The notes below the pieces were generated by a model. It was not told where the DNA came from and made no database searches. It worked only from the letters and a program-made list of their open reading frames with translations. The translations under genes and the position numbers were made by a program. This document shows, piece after piece, positions 1-8,870 of a stretch of DNA of 64,000 bases (its first letter is position 1; every line of letters begins with the position of its first letter). Location: positions 176,417 to 240,416 of the forward strand of contig CADANY010000005.1 in the NCBI GenBank assembly GCA_902789395.1. Reading direction: 5' to 3'. The DNA comes from an uncultured Bacteroidia bacterium (lineage in GTDB: Bacteria; Bacteroidota; Bacteroidia; Bacteroidales; UBA932).

Positions 1-1791
1 TGTATTCAGACGGGCGATCTGGGCCTCCACGACATCATCTTCGATCTTTTGGAACAGCAGTTCCGCTTCCCCAAGCTTATGCCCGGGAGCAAGGATTTCG
101 CTCTCGCCGAGCTGATTCCAGGTCAGAAGGGGCAGGCCGGGGACAATCAGCATTTTACCCTTCCTGCGGGTATGGAGGGCGGCCCCTTCCCCTTCCGTAA
201 AGAAATTCTCCGTCGGACGTCCCTCACCCGCACGGTAGTCCATCCCTGCATCAAGGGCGACACGGAGGATGCCGCGAAGCTTCTCTGCGGAGAACGGGGT
301 AAAGGGCTCGAAAGCGATGGCCAGATCCGCGCAGATCTGGAGGCAGGTATACAGGATCGAAGCCGTCCGGTCCATGTCTGTCTTCGCGACCTTCCAAGGT
401 TCGGCATCGGAGATATACTTATTGCCTATGCGGGCGATATTCATCGCCTCTTTCAACGCCTCTCTGAAGTGATAGGTCTCAATATACTTTTCCAGGGCCT
501 CCTTGCAGGGAATGATCGACGCAAGCGTCTCTGCATCAATCGGTTCCGGTTTCAGATTCTGCGGAACGGCTCCTCCGAAATACTTGTGTGTCAGGACGAC
601 GGCACGGTTGACGAAATTGCCGAAAACGGCGACGAGTTCGGAATTGTTCCGCTGCTGGAAGTCTTTCCAGGTAAAGTCATTGTCCTTCGTCTCCGGAGCA
701 TTGGCGGTCAGGACATAGCGGAGCACATCTTCCTTTCCCGGGAAGTCGCGCAGGTATTCATCGACCCATACGGCCCATCCGCGGGAGGTCGAAATCTTGT
801 CCCCCTCAAGATTCAGGAATTCATTGGAAGGTACATTATCCGGAAGAACATAGTCTCCATAGGCCTTCATCATGGACGGGAAGACAATACAATGGAAAAC
901 GATGTTGTCCTTTCCGATAAAATGGACAAGGCGCGTATCTTCCGACTTCCACCATTTCTCCCAACTCTCCGGAAGAAGCTCCTTGGTATTGGAAATATAC
1001 CCGATTGGGGCGTCGAACCAGACATAAAGGACTTTCCCTTCCGCGCCTTCAACAGGAACGGGAACACCCCAGTCAAGGTCGCGGCTGACGGCCCTCGGCT
1101 GCAGACCTCCGTCCAGCCAGCTCTTGCACTGGCCGTAGACGTTGCTTTTCCACTCTTTATGCTGCTCGAGGATCCAATCCCGGAGCCAGGGTTCATACTG
1201 GTCCAGCGGAAGGTACCAGTGCATGGTCTTTCTCTTTTCAAGGGCACCGCCGCTTAGGCGGGACCGCGGATCGATCAGTTCCTCCGGGCTGAGGGTACTG
1301 CCGCATTTCTCGCACTGGTCTCCATAGGCATGGGGGTTGCCGCATTTCGGACAGGTTCCTTCTATATACCGGTCTGCGAGGAAGGTCCCCGCCTCTACGT
1401 CATAGTATTGCTCGCTCTCGCGGGTGATGAACTTTCCCTCGTCATAGAGCTTACGGAAGAACTCCGAGGCGTTCTCGTCATGGACCCGGGACGTCGTACG
1501 GGAATAGATATCGAAATTGATCCCCAGTCCCGCGAAGGCATCCTTCATGATTTTGTGATACTTGTCGACGATATCCTGTGGGCTGACGCCCTGCTCACGG
1601 GCTTTGATGGTAATCGGCACCCCATGCTCATCCGAACCGCAGACGAACACGACATCTTCACCCCGGAGCCGGAGGTACCGGACGAAAATATCGCCGGGGA
1701 TATAGGCGCCGGCCAGGTGGCCGATATGGACCGGGCCGTTCGCGTACGGAAGGGCGCAGGTCACGAGGGTTCTCTTGAATTTCTTTTCCAT
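1..1791 (-). CDS. metG: methionyl-tRNA synthetase, C-terminus cut by window edge
   Basis: This enzyme charges initiator and elongator tRNA(Met) with methionine in the cytoplasm. Reading the minus strand from the ATG at 1791 gives 597 uninterrupted codons that run off the left edge. The protein starts [19 protein letters not shown], has the class I HIGH motif at residues 22-25, a zinc knuckle of the type CPKCG...CEKCG near residues 147-164, and the KMSKS-like loop as KISTS near residue 333. Family members in Bacteroidetes are usually about 680 residues with a C-terminal tRNA-binding domain, so roughly 80 residues should lie outside the window. The start lies 3 nt past the dnaG stop, so metG is probably the last gene of the small membrane protein-dnaG-metG operon. 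Confidence 0.96.
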   Translation of the reverse strand, partial: MEKKFKRTLVTCALPYANGPVHIGHLAGAYIPGDIFVRYLRLRGEDVVFVCGSDEHGVPITIKAREQGVSPQDIVDKYHKIMKDAFAGLGINFDIYSRTTSRVHDENASEFFRKLYDEGKFITRESEQYYDVEAGTFLADRYIEGTCPKCGNPHAYGDQCEKCGSTLSPEELIDPRSRLSGGALEKRKTMHWYLPLDQYEPWLRDWILEQHKEWKSNVYGQCKSWLDGGLQPRAVSRDLDWGVPVPVEGAEGKVLYVWFDAPIGYISNTKELLPESWEKWWKSEDTRLVHFIGKDNIVFHCIVFPSMMKAYGDYVLPDNVPSNEFLNLEGDKISTSRGWAVWVDEYLRDFPGKEDVLRYVLTANAPETKDNDFTWKDFQQRNNSELVAVFGNFVNRAVVLTHKYFGGAVPQNLKPEPIDAETLASIIPCKEALEKYIETYHFREALKEAMNIARIGNKYISDAEPWKVAKTDMDRTASILYTCLQICADLAIAFEPFTPFSAEKLRGILRVALDAGMDYRAGEGRPTENFFTEGEGAALHTRRKGKMLIVPGLPLLTWNQLGESEILAPGHKLGEAELLFQKIEDDVVEAQIARLNT

Positions 1792-1794
1792 ATT

Positions 1795-3792
1795 TTATCT
1801 TTCGATTTTTTCCCTGCCAAGCCGGATATTGATCTTCCTTTTCATTGCATTGACAGATTCTATTTCTTTCAGGATCCCGGGCTGTTGCTCCGGAGTCGCC
1901 GCCGTCAGGTCTTTCATCAGCTTTTTCAGGCGGGACTGCATCATCTTGTCATGATAGGCCAGAATCGCACGGGGGACGAAATTGGTCAGCCAGGACGAAT
2001 GGGCCGTCAAGGCCCTGGAGAAATCATCTACCGAGAGAAGGTAGCGATCCTCGAAAAGCTGGGCGGTTATGGTCGCTATTCCCCGGTCTTCCCCGTCAAG
2101 GAGCGTACGGATGATCTGCTTCTGCTCATACCCTTCGTCATAAAGCTGGAAATACCGCTCATAAACTACCCGGTAGATAGTATTGACAAAAGGAACCCCG
2201 TCGAGCGCCGCATCGATGAAATCCGCGACGGACTGGGGTTCATCCCCGCTATAGAACTCAGAATCGGACGGAAATTCCAGTGGGGTCGTCCCGTCACGAA
2301 GGATGAAGGAGAGCAGTTCCCGCTCACTCGGAGCAACGATGGGATCCTCCTCGACGAGGGCGGATTCCGCCTGGGCTACAGGCGTTCCCGGCTCTTCCGG
2401 AGCAGGGCCGGAGGGCTGCTCTTCAACCGACGCCTCCTCAGCCGATTTCTCCCGCTCAGCACGGACGGCCTCGGCCCTGCGTTCCTCCAACTCCTTCTCC
2501 CGGGTACGACGGATCCGGTCGAAGAGGATATCGGACTCGATGCCGAACTTGAGGGCGCAGTCGCCGACATAGACAGAGCGCTTGACCGCATCGGGAATCC
2601 CGGCAATCGTATCGGCGATATCATTGATAACGGTCGCCCGTTTCAAGGGATCCCGTCCCGCATCTTTCAGCAACAGATCGGTCTTGAATCCGATGAAATC
2701 CTGCTCGTTTTCGGCAATGAACTGCCGGACTTCCGCGAGGGTATGTTTCCGGGCGAACGAGTCGGGATCATCTCCGTCAGGAAGCAGGACGATCTTGACG
2801 TTCATATCCTCTTTCAGGACCATATTGATCCCCCGGAGGGCGGCGTGGATTCCGGCGGAGTCCCCGTCATACATGATCGTTACGTTCGGGGTAAAACGCT
2901 TCATCAGACGGATCTGCTCGACCGTAAGAGAAGTCCCGCTTGAGGCGACGGTATTCAGGATACCCAGCTGGTGCATGGACAGGACATCGAGGTATCCCTC
3001 GACAAGATAGACCTTGTCCATCCGGGCCATTTCGTTCTTGGCAAAGTAGATCCCATAAAGGGAACGGGACTTGACGTAGATCTCCGATTCCTTGGAATTT
3101 ACATACTTTGCAACGGTCTTGTCCGTCTTGAGGGTCCGCCCGCCGAAGGCGATGATCCGGCCGCTGACGGAATGGACCGGGAACATCACCCGCTCATAGA
3201 AACGGTCGTACAGGGATCCGTCGTCCCGGCGGGCGCAGAGTCCGGTCTCAAAAAGATAATCATCCTTGAACCCCTCCGCGCGGGCCGCTTTTGTAAAGGT
3301 ATCCCTCCCCTGCGGCGCCCAGCCTAGGCCGTATTTTGCGATCGTCTCATCCTCGAGTCCACGGGAATGGAAGTAAGCCAGGCCGACGGCCTTGCCTTCG
3401 GGGGTCGTAAGCTGATCCCTGAAAAACTTCCCGGCGAATTCGGACACGACCAGAAGGCTTTCATGGCGCTGTCTGGCAGCGATCTCCTCGGCCGTTTCTT
3501 CCTTTTCCTGGATCGTGATGTGGTATTTGTTGGCGATGTAGCGAAGTGCTTCCGAAAAGGTAAGCCGCTCATAATCCATCAGAAAGCCGACTGCTGAGCC
3601 GGCTTTTCCACATCCGAAGCATTTATAGATGCCCCTGGAGGGTTCGACATGGAACGAGGGTGTCTTTTCGTTGTGGAAGGGACAGCACGCCCAATAACTG
3701 CTACCCTGACGTTTCAAGGTAACGAAATCCCCGACGATATCTTCAATCTTGACGGTATCGAGGATGAGCTGAACTGTCTCCTGCGGTATCAT
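1795..3792 (-). CDS. dnaG: DNA primase
   Basis: DnaG lays down RNA primers for chromosome replication. The 665-residue protein has the N-terminal CHC2 zinc-binding domain (CCPFHNEKTPSF then CFGCGKAG, residues about 36-65). It also has the TOPRIM catalytic core with EGYLD near residue 265 and YDGDSAG near residue 309. An acidic, Ala/Glu-rich linker follows near residues 425-485, then a C-terminal helicase-interaction region. The ATG at 3792 overlaps the stop of the upstream small membrane protein gene (ATGA overlap), which fixes the start and implies translational coupling. The downstream gene is metG, 3 nt away. Confidence 0.97.
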   Translation of the reverse strand: MIPQETVQLILDTVKIEDIVGDFVTLKRQGSSYWACCPFHNEKTPSFHVEPSRGIYKCFGCGKAGSAVGFLMDYERLTFSEALRYIANKYHITIQEKEETAEEIAARQRHESLLVVSEFAGKFFRDQLTTPEGKAVGLAYFHSRGLEDETIAKYGLGWAPQGRDTFTKAARAEGFKDDYLFETGLCARRDDGSLYDRFYERVMFPVHSVSGRIIAFGGRTLKTDKTVAKYVNSKESEIYVKSRSLYGIYFAKNEMARMDKVYLVEGYLDVLSMHQLGILNTVASSGTSLTVEQIRLMKRFTPNVTIMYDGDSAGIHAALRGINMVLKEDMNVKIVLLPDGDDPDSFARKHTLAEVRQFIAENEQDFIGFKTDLLLKDAGRDPLKRATVINDIADTIAGIPDAVKRSVYVGDCALKFGIESDILFDRIRRTREKELEERRAEAVRAEREKSAEEASVEEQPSGPAPEEPGTPVAQAESALVEEDPIVAPSERELLSFILRDGTTPLEFPSDSEFYSGDEPQSVADFIDAALDGVPFVNTIYRVVYERYFQLYDEGYEQKQIIRTLLDGEDRGIATITAQLFEDRYLLSVDDFSRALTAHSSWLTNFVPRAILAYHDKMMQSRLKKLMKDLTAATPEQQPGILKEIESVNAMKRKINIRLGREKIER

Positions 3793-4085
3793 TCTTTGGT
3801 AAAATCGACTTCCTTCGCATCGGAAAGATCCGTGATCTTGATCTTCCCGTCCTCCGGCGTGTCGGACGGGCGCCGCTCAGCACGCTCTTCACGGGCTGTC
3901 TGCTTTTTTTCCAATTCTTTTTCCCGGGCAACGACCATAAGGTCGCGGCACCCGATAAAGACGAAGAGACCGCCGAGAATAATTCCGAAGGGACGGCGCA
4001 ATCCCATCAGCAGGAGTCCGACGACGAGAACGACGACGGCCTTCAGGATCCTTGATTTTCTGCTTGTATATCCGAAAGTAAACAT
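3789..4085 (-). CDS. small two-helix membrane protein upstream of dnaG
   Basis: No named family is recognised. From the ATG at 4085 the protein has 98 residues. A short basic N-terminus is followed by two hydrophobic segments (about residues 15-30, AVVVLVVGLLLMG, and 34-46, GIILGGLFVFIG). The rest is a charged cytosolic tail rich in Glu, Arg and Lys. An in-frame TTG at 4094 would lie inside or at the -7 promoter element, so the ATG is preferred. The stop overlaps the dnaG start by 4 nt. A promoter at 4092-4123 would start transcription only a few nt before this ATG, giving an almost leaderless mRNA. Its role is unknown. Confidence 0.8.
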   Translation of the reverse strand: MFTFGYTSRKSRILKAVVVLVVGLLLMGLRRPFGIILGGLFVFIGCRDLMVVAREKELEKKQTAREERAERRPSDTPEDGKIKITDLSDAKEVDFTKE

Positions 4086-4091
4086 ATCCTG

Positions 4092-4123
4092 CAAAATTAA
4101 TCAATTCTGCACTAATTGGCAAC
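4092..4123 (-). promoter_or_regulatory. promoter of small membrane protein-dnaG-metG operon
   Basis: On the minus strand the -7 element reads TAATTTTG (4099-4092). A -33 element GTTG (4123-4120, three of four matches to TTTG) lies 20 nt upstream. This fits the sigma-ABfr promoter of Bacteroidetes. It overlaps the 3' end of recQ. The predicted start is close to 4087, two or three nt before the ATG at 4085. Confidence 0.55.
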
Positions 4124-6322
4124 CTCGCAGAGGAACTTGATGCGTACGAGACGGATTTCTTTTTCGTCATAGTCGCTTCCGAGGTCGCGGATGGCGTCGG
4201 CGACCGAATCAGAGAGGGCCTCGTCATGGAAATAGGCATAAATCTCGTCCACGACATCGTCGTCGAGGTTTTCGCGGATATAATAGTCCAGATTCAGTTT
4301 CGTTCCGGAAGATACGATCGCTTCGATCTCCGTCAGGAGCGTATCCATATCCATACCCTTCGCTGCCGCGATGTCCTCAAGGTCCATCCGACGGTCGATG
4401 CTTTGGATGATAAAGACCTTGTTCACAGACTTGTGGGCGATCGTCTTGACGACAAAATCATCCGGACGGACAATGTCATACTCGTCGACATACATCTGGA
4501 TCAGTTCGATAAAGTCCTTTCCGTATTTCTTGGCCTTGCCCTCACCGACGCCCTGGCAGTTCTTCAGTTCCTCAAAGGTAACAGGATATAGGATCGACAT
4601 GTCTTCGAGGGACGGATCCGAGAAAATAATCCAGGGCTGGAGTTTCAGCTCGCGGGAAATATCTTTCCTAAGGTCTTTCAGCATGGCAAGGAGGACCGGA
4701 TCCCCGCCCCCGCCGCCTTTCATGACATGGGCCGGGATATCATCATCCTCTTCATCGACATAGGCATCGCTGGTGAAAGCCCGGTCCTCAACCAGCATCA
4801 GTTCGGTCGGATGTTCCAGGAAATTCCGTCCTTCCGGCGTGACGGATATCAGTCCATAGGTTTCAATCTCCTTGTCCAGCAAGTGCAGGATGAGTCCCTG
4901 GTGGAGGACGGCGGACCAGAATTTGACGGAATGGTCCCGTCCGGCTCCGAAAAGTTCGAGTTTATCGTGACGGTAAGACTTGATCAGGGCGTTGGTTTCC
5001 CCTGCAAGGATATTGGCGATATGGGTAATTTTGAAATGCTCGGGCAGGGATTCGATCAGCTCGATGGCAAGGGCCATCTCCTCGCGCCCGTCGAAACGGG
5101 CCTTCGGATGCAGGCAGTTATCGCAGCAGCCGCAGTTCTCCTGCGGATAATCTTCGCTGAAATAATTGAGAAGCAGCTTCCTGCGGCACTGGCTGGATTC
5201 CGCATAGGCGACCGTTTCAGCCAGAAGCTGACGACCGATCTCCTGTTCGGCAATCGGCTTTCCCTGCATGAACTTCTCCAGTTTCTGGATATCCTTGTAG
5301 CTATAGTACGTAATGCAGATCCCTTCCCGGCCGTCCCGGCCGGCGCGTCCCGTTTCCTGGTAATAGCCTTCCAGACTCTTGGGGATATCGTAGTGGATGA
5401 CAAAGCGTACGTCGGGTTTGTCAATGCCCATCCCGAAAGCGATCGTAGCGACGATGACGTCAATTTCTTCCATCAGGAACTTGTCCTGGTTCTCCGTCCG
5501 GGTCTTCGCATCCAGTCCGGCATGGTACGGAAGAGCCTTGATCCCGTTGATACTCAAGGTCTGGGCCATCTCCTCGACTTTTTTGCGGCTGAGGCAGTAG
5601 ATAATACCGGACTTGCCGGGATTCTGGCGGATGAACTTGATGATATCCTTTTCGGGCTCGACCTTGTCACGGATTTCGTAATAGAGGTTGGGCCGGTTGA
5701 ACGAGGACTTGAATACGGTCGCATCCTGGATCCGGAGGTTCTTAAGTATATCGCTCTGGACCTTCAGGGTGGCCGTCGCCGTCAGGGCGATGATCGGAGC
5801 GTTCTGGATGCCCTCGATGATCGAGCGGATTTTCCTGTACTCGGGGCGGAAATCATGGCCCCACTCGGATATACAGTGAGCTTCGTCGATGGCATAGAAA
5901 GAAATCCGGATCTCGCGGAGAAGGGCGATATTCTCTTCCTTGGTCAGCGATTCGGGAGCGACATAGAGAAGTTTCGTCACGCCGGAGAGGAGATCCCGCC
6001 GCACTTCGGCGATCTGTCCCCTGCCGAGGGAGGAATTCAGGAAATGGGCAATCCCGTCTTTTTCGTGCGAGACAAATCCCCGGATTGCATCGACCTGGTT
6101 TTTCATCAGCGCGATCAGCGGCGAAATGACGATGGCAGTCCCTTCCATCACGAGAGCCGGCAGCTGGTAGCACAGCGATTTGCCGCCTCCGGTAGGCATC
6201 AGCACGAAGGCATCCTTCCCGCTTATCAGGTGATTGATAATACGTTCCTGGTCGCCTTTGAAGGAATCATATCCAAAAAATTCCTTGAGGCGGGCGTGGA
6301 GGATAGACGAATCGACGGACAT
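4112..6322 (-). CDS. recQ: ATP-dependent DNA helicase RecQ
   Basis: RecQ is a 3'-5' superfamily 2 helicase used in recombinational repair and fork restart. The 736-residue protein has a Walker A motif MPTGGGKSLCYQLPA near residue 40. The DEAH box is followed by the RecQ aromatic-rich loop (DEAHCISEWGHDFRPEY, about residues 147-163). The motif VI region reads QETGRAGRDG. The RQC zinc-binding cysteines (CRRKLLLNYF...CGCCDNC) come next, then a winged-helix and an HRDC-like region. It is longer than the E. coli enzyme (about 610) because of a C-terminal extension, which is usual for Bacteroidetes. It is divergent from the FKBP gene and separated from it by about 165 nt. Confidence 0.95.
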   Translation of the reverse strand: MSVDSSILHARLKEFFGYDSFKGDQERIINHLISGKDAFVLMPTGGGKSLCYQLPALVMEGTAIVISPLIALMKNQVDAIRGFVSHEKDGIAHFLNSSLGRGQIAEVRRDLLSGVTKLLYVAPESLTKEENIALLREIRISFYAIDEAHCISEWGHDFRPEYRKIRSIIEGIQNAPIIALTATATLKVQSDILKNLRIQDATVFKSSFNRPNLYYEIRDKVEPEKDIIKFIRQNPGKSGIIYCLSRKKVEEMAQTLSINGIKALPYHAGLDAKTRTENQDKFLMEEIDVIVATIAFGMGIDKPDVRFVIHYDIPKSLEGYYQETGRAGRDGREGICITYYSYKDIQKLEKFMQGKPIAEQEIGRQLLAETVAYAESSQCRRKLLLNYFSEDYPQENCGCCDNCLHPKARFDGREEMALAIELIESLPEHFKITHIANILAGETNALIKSYRHDKLELFGAGRDHSVKFWSAVLHQGLILHLLDKEIETYGLISVTPEGRNFLEHPTELMLVEDRAFTSDAYVDEEDDDIPAHVMKGGGGGDPVLLAMLKDLRKDISRELKLQPWIIFSDPSLEDMSILYPVTFEELKNCQGVGEGKAKKYGKDFIELIQMYVDEYDIVRPDDFVVKTIAHKSVNKVFIIQSIDRRMDLEDIAAAKGMDMDTLLTEIEAIVSSGTKLNLDYYIRENLDDDVVDEIYAYFHDEALSDSVADAIRDLGSDYDEKEIRLVRIKFLCEVAN

Positions 6323-6419
6323 AAAATTTGAATTTTGTCTAATTTAATCATTATTCGGATAACCTCCAAATTTTTACTTTTATTTTATTTGTAATAAAAA
6401 AAACACACTGGTTTCGGAA

Positions 6420-6427
6420 TATTTTTG
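6420..6427 (+). promoter_or_regulatory. possible -7 element for the FKBP gene
   Basis: TATTTTTG matches the TAnnTTTG consensus and lies about 60 nt before the ATG at 6489. No TTTG is found at the expected distance upstream. The nearest (6388-6391) is 28 nt away, so the assignment is weak. Confidence 0.3.
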
Positions 6428-6488
6428 CGATATTTGCAAATTGTACGGTTTAAACCGGATAATAGACAACAAACTAATTAGTAAGGAT

Positions 6489-7238
6489 ATGAAAATCTAC
6501 AAATTCTTTGCGATCGCTTCAGCCGCTGTGCTGTTCGCCGCATGCGGCACGAAAGCCGTAGAAGGCACGAAAGACGTGCAGGCCCTCTTCCCGACGAAGG
6601 GCCAGATCGACTCCGTCAGCTACCTGATGGGTGTCAACTTCGGGACGACCCTCAAGGGCAATAACTTCGGTGACCTCAATTACGCCGAGATGGTCAAGGG
6701 TATCAAGGACTTCATGAACGCCGAGGGTACGAACTACCAGGATTCCACCTTCCTCGCCCAGTTCAAGATCAACCCGATGGGCATGAACGAAATCATCCAG
6801 GGCTATCTTGACAAGCGCACGGACTACACCGCCGCCCTCAACCGGGAGAAAGGTGAGAAGTTCCTCGCCGCCAACAAGGTGAAGGAAGGGGTCGACACGA
6901 CTGCTTCCGGTCTCCAGTACAAGATCATCGAGCCGGGTAACGACGTCCACCCGACCGAGGTTGACACGGTATGGGTCAACTACAAAGGCACCCTGATCGA
7001 CGGTACCGTTTTCGATGAGAACAAGAACATCCGCTTCACCCTCAACCGCGTCATCCCCGGATGGACCGAAGGTATCCAGCTTCTCGGCGAGGGCGGAAAG
7101 GCCCAGCTCTTCATCCCGGCCGAACTCGCATACGGCATGCAGGGCAACCGCGGCATCGAGCCGAACTCTACCCTTATCTTCGACGTTGAGCTGATCAAGG
7201 TCGGCAAATTTGTCGAGAAAGAAGAAGCCAAGAAGTAA
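6489..7238 (+). CDS. FKBP-type peptidyl-prolyl cis-trans isomerase lipoprotein
   Basis: This protein likely speeds proline isomerisation during folding of exported proteins. The start is the ATG at 6489, because it opens a lipoprotein signal (MKIYKFFAIASAAVLFAACG, lipobox FAAC). The in-frame GUG/AUG-like codons upstream do not fit a signal peptide. The protein has 249 residues: an FkpA/Mip-like N-terminal dimerisation region with GVNFGTTL and GYLDKRTDY, then an FKBP domain from about residue 145. The FKBP hallmarks are VNYKGTLIDGTVFDE, IPGWTEGIQLLGEGGKAQLFIP, LAYG and LIFDVELIKV. It probably sits in the outer membrane facing the periplasm. The DUF3127 gene begins 8 nt downstream and is likely co-transcribed. 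Confidence 0.93.
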   Translation: MKIYKFFAIASAAVLFAACGTKAVEGTKDVQALFPTKGQIDSVSYLMGVNFGTTLKGNNFGDLNYAEMVKGIKDFMNAEGTNYQDSTFLAQFKINPMGMNEIIQGYLDKRTDYTAALNREKGEKFLAANKVKEGVDTTASGLQYKIIEPGNDVHPTEVDTVWVNYKGTLIDGTVFDENKNIRFTLNRVIPGWTEGIQLLGEGGKAQLFIPAELAYGMQGNRGIEPNSTLIFDVELIKVGKFVEKEEAKK

Positions 7239-7246
7239 TCCGACGC

Positions 7247-7630
7247 ATGGCTGCACTTGAAATCGAAGGAAGAATCGCTTCCAAACTCGCCCTCCAGTCA
7301 GGACAGTCCGCCCGCGGACCCTGGTCCCGCCAGGAATTTGTCCTGGAATATCAGGACGGTTCCTTCCCGGTCAGCGTATGCTTTACGGCCTGGGGAGATG
7401 ACAAGGTCAACGAGTTGAACCGTTTCCAGGTTGGAGACAAAGTCAAGGTCTCCTTCAATATCCGGGGAAGGGAATACAACGGCCGCTGGTACAATGATCT
7501 CCGTATCTGGCGGATCACCTCAGCGGACGCTGCTCCCTCCCAGCAGGCTCCCGCTCCCGAAGCGGCGCCGGCTCCGACCTACGCAGACCTGCCCCCCGCA
7601 GGGGGAACTGAAGACGATCTTCCGTTTTAA
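7247..7630 (+). CDS. DUF3127 protein with SSB-like acidic tail
   Basis: This 127-residue cytoplasmic protein matches the DUF3127 family of Bacteroidetes, which has no settled function. The N-terminal 90 residues are beta-rich (IEGRIASKLALQSG..., RQEFVLEYQDG, VGDKVKVSFNIRGREYNGRWYNDLRIW), consistent with an OB-like fold. A Pro/Ala linker leads to a C-terminus ending DDLPF. That ending copies the acidic aromatic tip of single-stranded DNA-binding proteins (DDIPF), so a role in DNA metabolism through the same partner proteins is an inference worth testing. It follows the FKBP gene by 8 nt and is closed by a strong terminator. Confidence 0.85.
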   Translation: MAALEIEGRIASKLALQSGQSARGPWSRQEFVLEYQDGSFPVSVCFTAWGDDKVNELNRFQVGDKVKVSFNIRGREYNGRWYNDLRIWRITSADAAPSQQAPAPEAAPAPTYADLPPAGGTEDDLPF

Positions 7631-7634
7631 GCTA

Positions 7635-7665
7635 AGAAGCTGCCTCAGAGGGCAGCTTCTTTTTT
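7635..7665 (+). terminator. intrinsic terminator after FKBP-DUF3127
   Basis: A perfect 10-bp stem (AGAAGCTGCC / GGCAGCTTCT) with a 6-nt loop is followed by a run of T. It contains the stop codon of the convergent permease gene in its loop. Confidence 0.85.
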
Positions 7666-8868
7666 CATATCTTTCCGCTCAATGACTTTGCCTTCGATAT
7701 AAACGGCCATACTGGCGAGTATATAGTAGACAATGATCTGGACGGTCATCCCGATGATTTCGGGGGCGATGGCGGACAGGGTTCCGGCATTACAGAGATT
7801 CATATAGGCCCGTACGCCAAAGGTTGTCGGGAAGATATAGGAAACCGCCTTCCAGAAACCCGGGAAATTGGCCGTCGGCCAGGTAAATCCTGTCAGCAAG
7901 GCCGCAATCGGCGTAACCGCCAGCAGAAGCACGAGGACAGTCTCGCGCCGGGTAATCAGGGAACTCCAGGTAAAACTGAAGAAGATAATATCCGTCACAA
8001 AGAAGAGCAAAAGGACCAGCACATCCGTCCAGGAGCAATGCATCGGAAGATGGAACAGACCGGGAATCAGCAAGGTCCCGTACATTCCGAGACAGAGGAA
8101 GATGACGAAGTAAGCCGCTCCTCTGCCGAGGACGACCCGTCCCATCCCGTGTCCGCTCAGATCTGCCGTCAGCCGGGCGAAGCTCCGGTGCTCTTCCCGA
8201 AGGGTTCCGGCGAGCATCGAAGATCCATAGAACATAACCTGCTGAAGAATCAGCATCATCGCCATGTAGACAAAGAACATCGTAAAAGAGATCGGGCGGT
8301 TGAACAGGAGCTCCGCATCATAGCCGACGGGTTCAATAAGGGCCGCCGCGTCCTGTCCCGTATAACCCGCCGCCGCATAATGCTCGGCCTGGATAGAATG
8401 GATCTCATCCAGCATGACGAGGTTCGAGGCCATGGTCATATTCTTATAATAAAGGAACGTTGACATGTCCGCAAAAGTCGAGACTGTCGCCTGTTCCATC
8501 CGGGCGAGGCGCTCATCGAAATCCGGCGGAAAATAAAGGATGCCATGGATCTTCTGGTCTGCCATCAGCTTTTCAGCCTCGGCCATGGACACGCAGTCAT
8601 AGGCAACGGCGCATTCCCGCGTCGCGTCGAATTCCCGGATATAGCGTCGGCTGTATGACCCCTGTGAGAGATCCACGACGGCAACCGGCATCTCATCGAC
8701 GACACCGTCCCGATAGATAAAATTGTACAAGAGCGGATAGACGAGACCTGCAAATCCAAAGATCAGAAGCACACCACTGTCATGGAAGATCAGTTTCAAT
8801 TCATTGACGAAAATGTTGAAACCGTCCTGGAGCCACCGTCCCGCGTATGTTTTTCTATTGTTGCTCAT
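7645..8868 (-). CDS. ABC-2 type transporter permease (second of pair)
   Basis: This is an inner-membrane export permease of the YhhJ/YbhR type. The 407-residue protein has one N-terminal membrane segment (IFHDSGVLLIFGFAGLVYPLLYNF), a large extracytoplasmic domain (to about residue 190), and five or six C-terminal membrane segments with an amphipathic end. It lies 2 nt after the paralogous permease gene and is the last gene of a tolC-hlyD-permease-permease operon. No ATP-binding subunit is encoded next to it. The substrate is unknown; drugs or lipids are typical for such operons. Confidence 0.88.
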   Translation of the reverse strand: MSNNRKTYAGRWLQDGFNIFVNELKLIFHDSGVLLIFGFAGLVYPLLYNFIYRDGVVDEMPVAVVDLSQGSYSRRYIREFDATRECAVAYDCVSMAEAEKLMADQKIHGILYFPPDFDERLARMEQATVSTFADMSTFLYYKNMTMASNLVMLDEIHSIQAEHYAAAGYTGQDAAALIEPVGYDAELLFNRPISFTMFFVYMAMMLILQQVMFYGSSMLAGTLREEHRSFARLTADLSGHGMGRVVLGRGAAYFVIFLCLGMYGTLLIPGLFHLPMHCSWTDVLVLLLFFVTDIIFFSFTWSSLITRRETVLVLLLAVTPIAALLTGFTWPTANFPGFWKAVSYIFPTTFGVRAYMNLCNAGTLSAIAPEIIGMTVQIIVYYILASMAVYIEGKVIERKDMKKEAAL

Positions 8869-8870
8869 GA

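Noticed and set aside
49..1257. Long plus-strand open frame of about 400 codons at the left edge.
   Set aside because: It is antisense to metG, whose reading has all synthetase motifs; the plus-strand protein has no recognisable domain.
4727..6331. 534-codon plus-strand open frame.
   Set aside because: It is the complement of recQ, with no domain and composition typical of a shadow frame.
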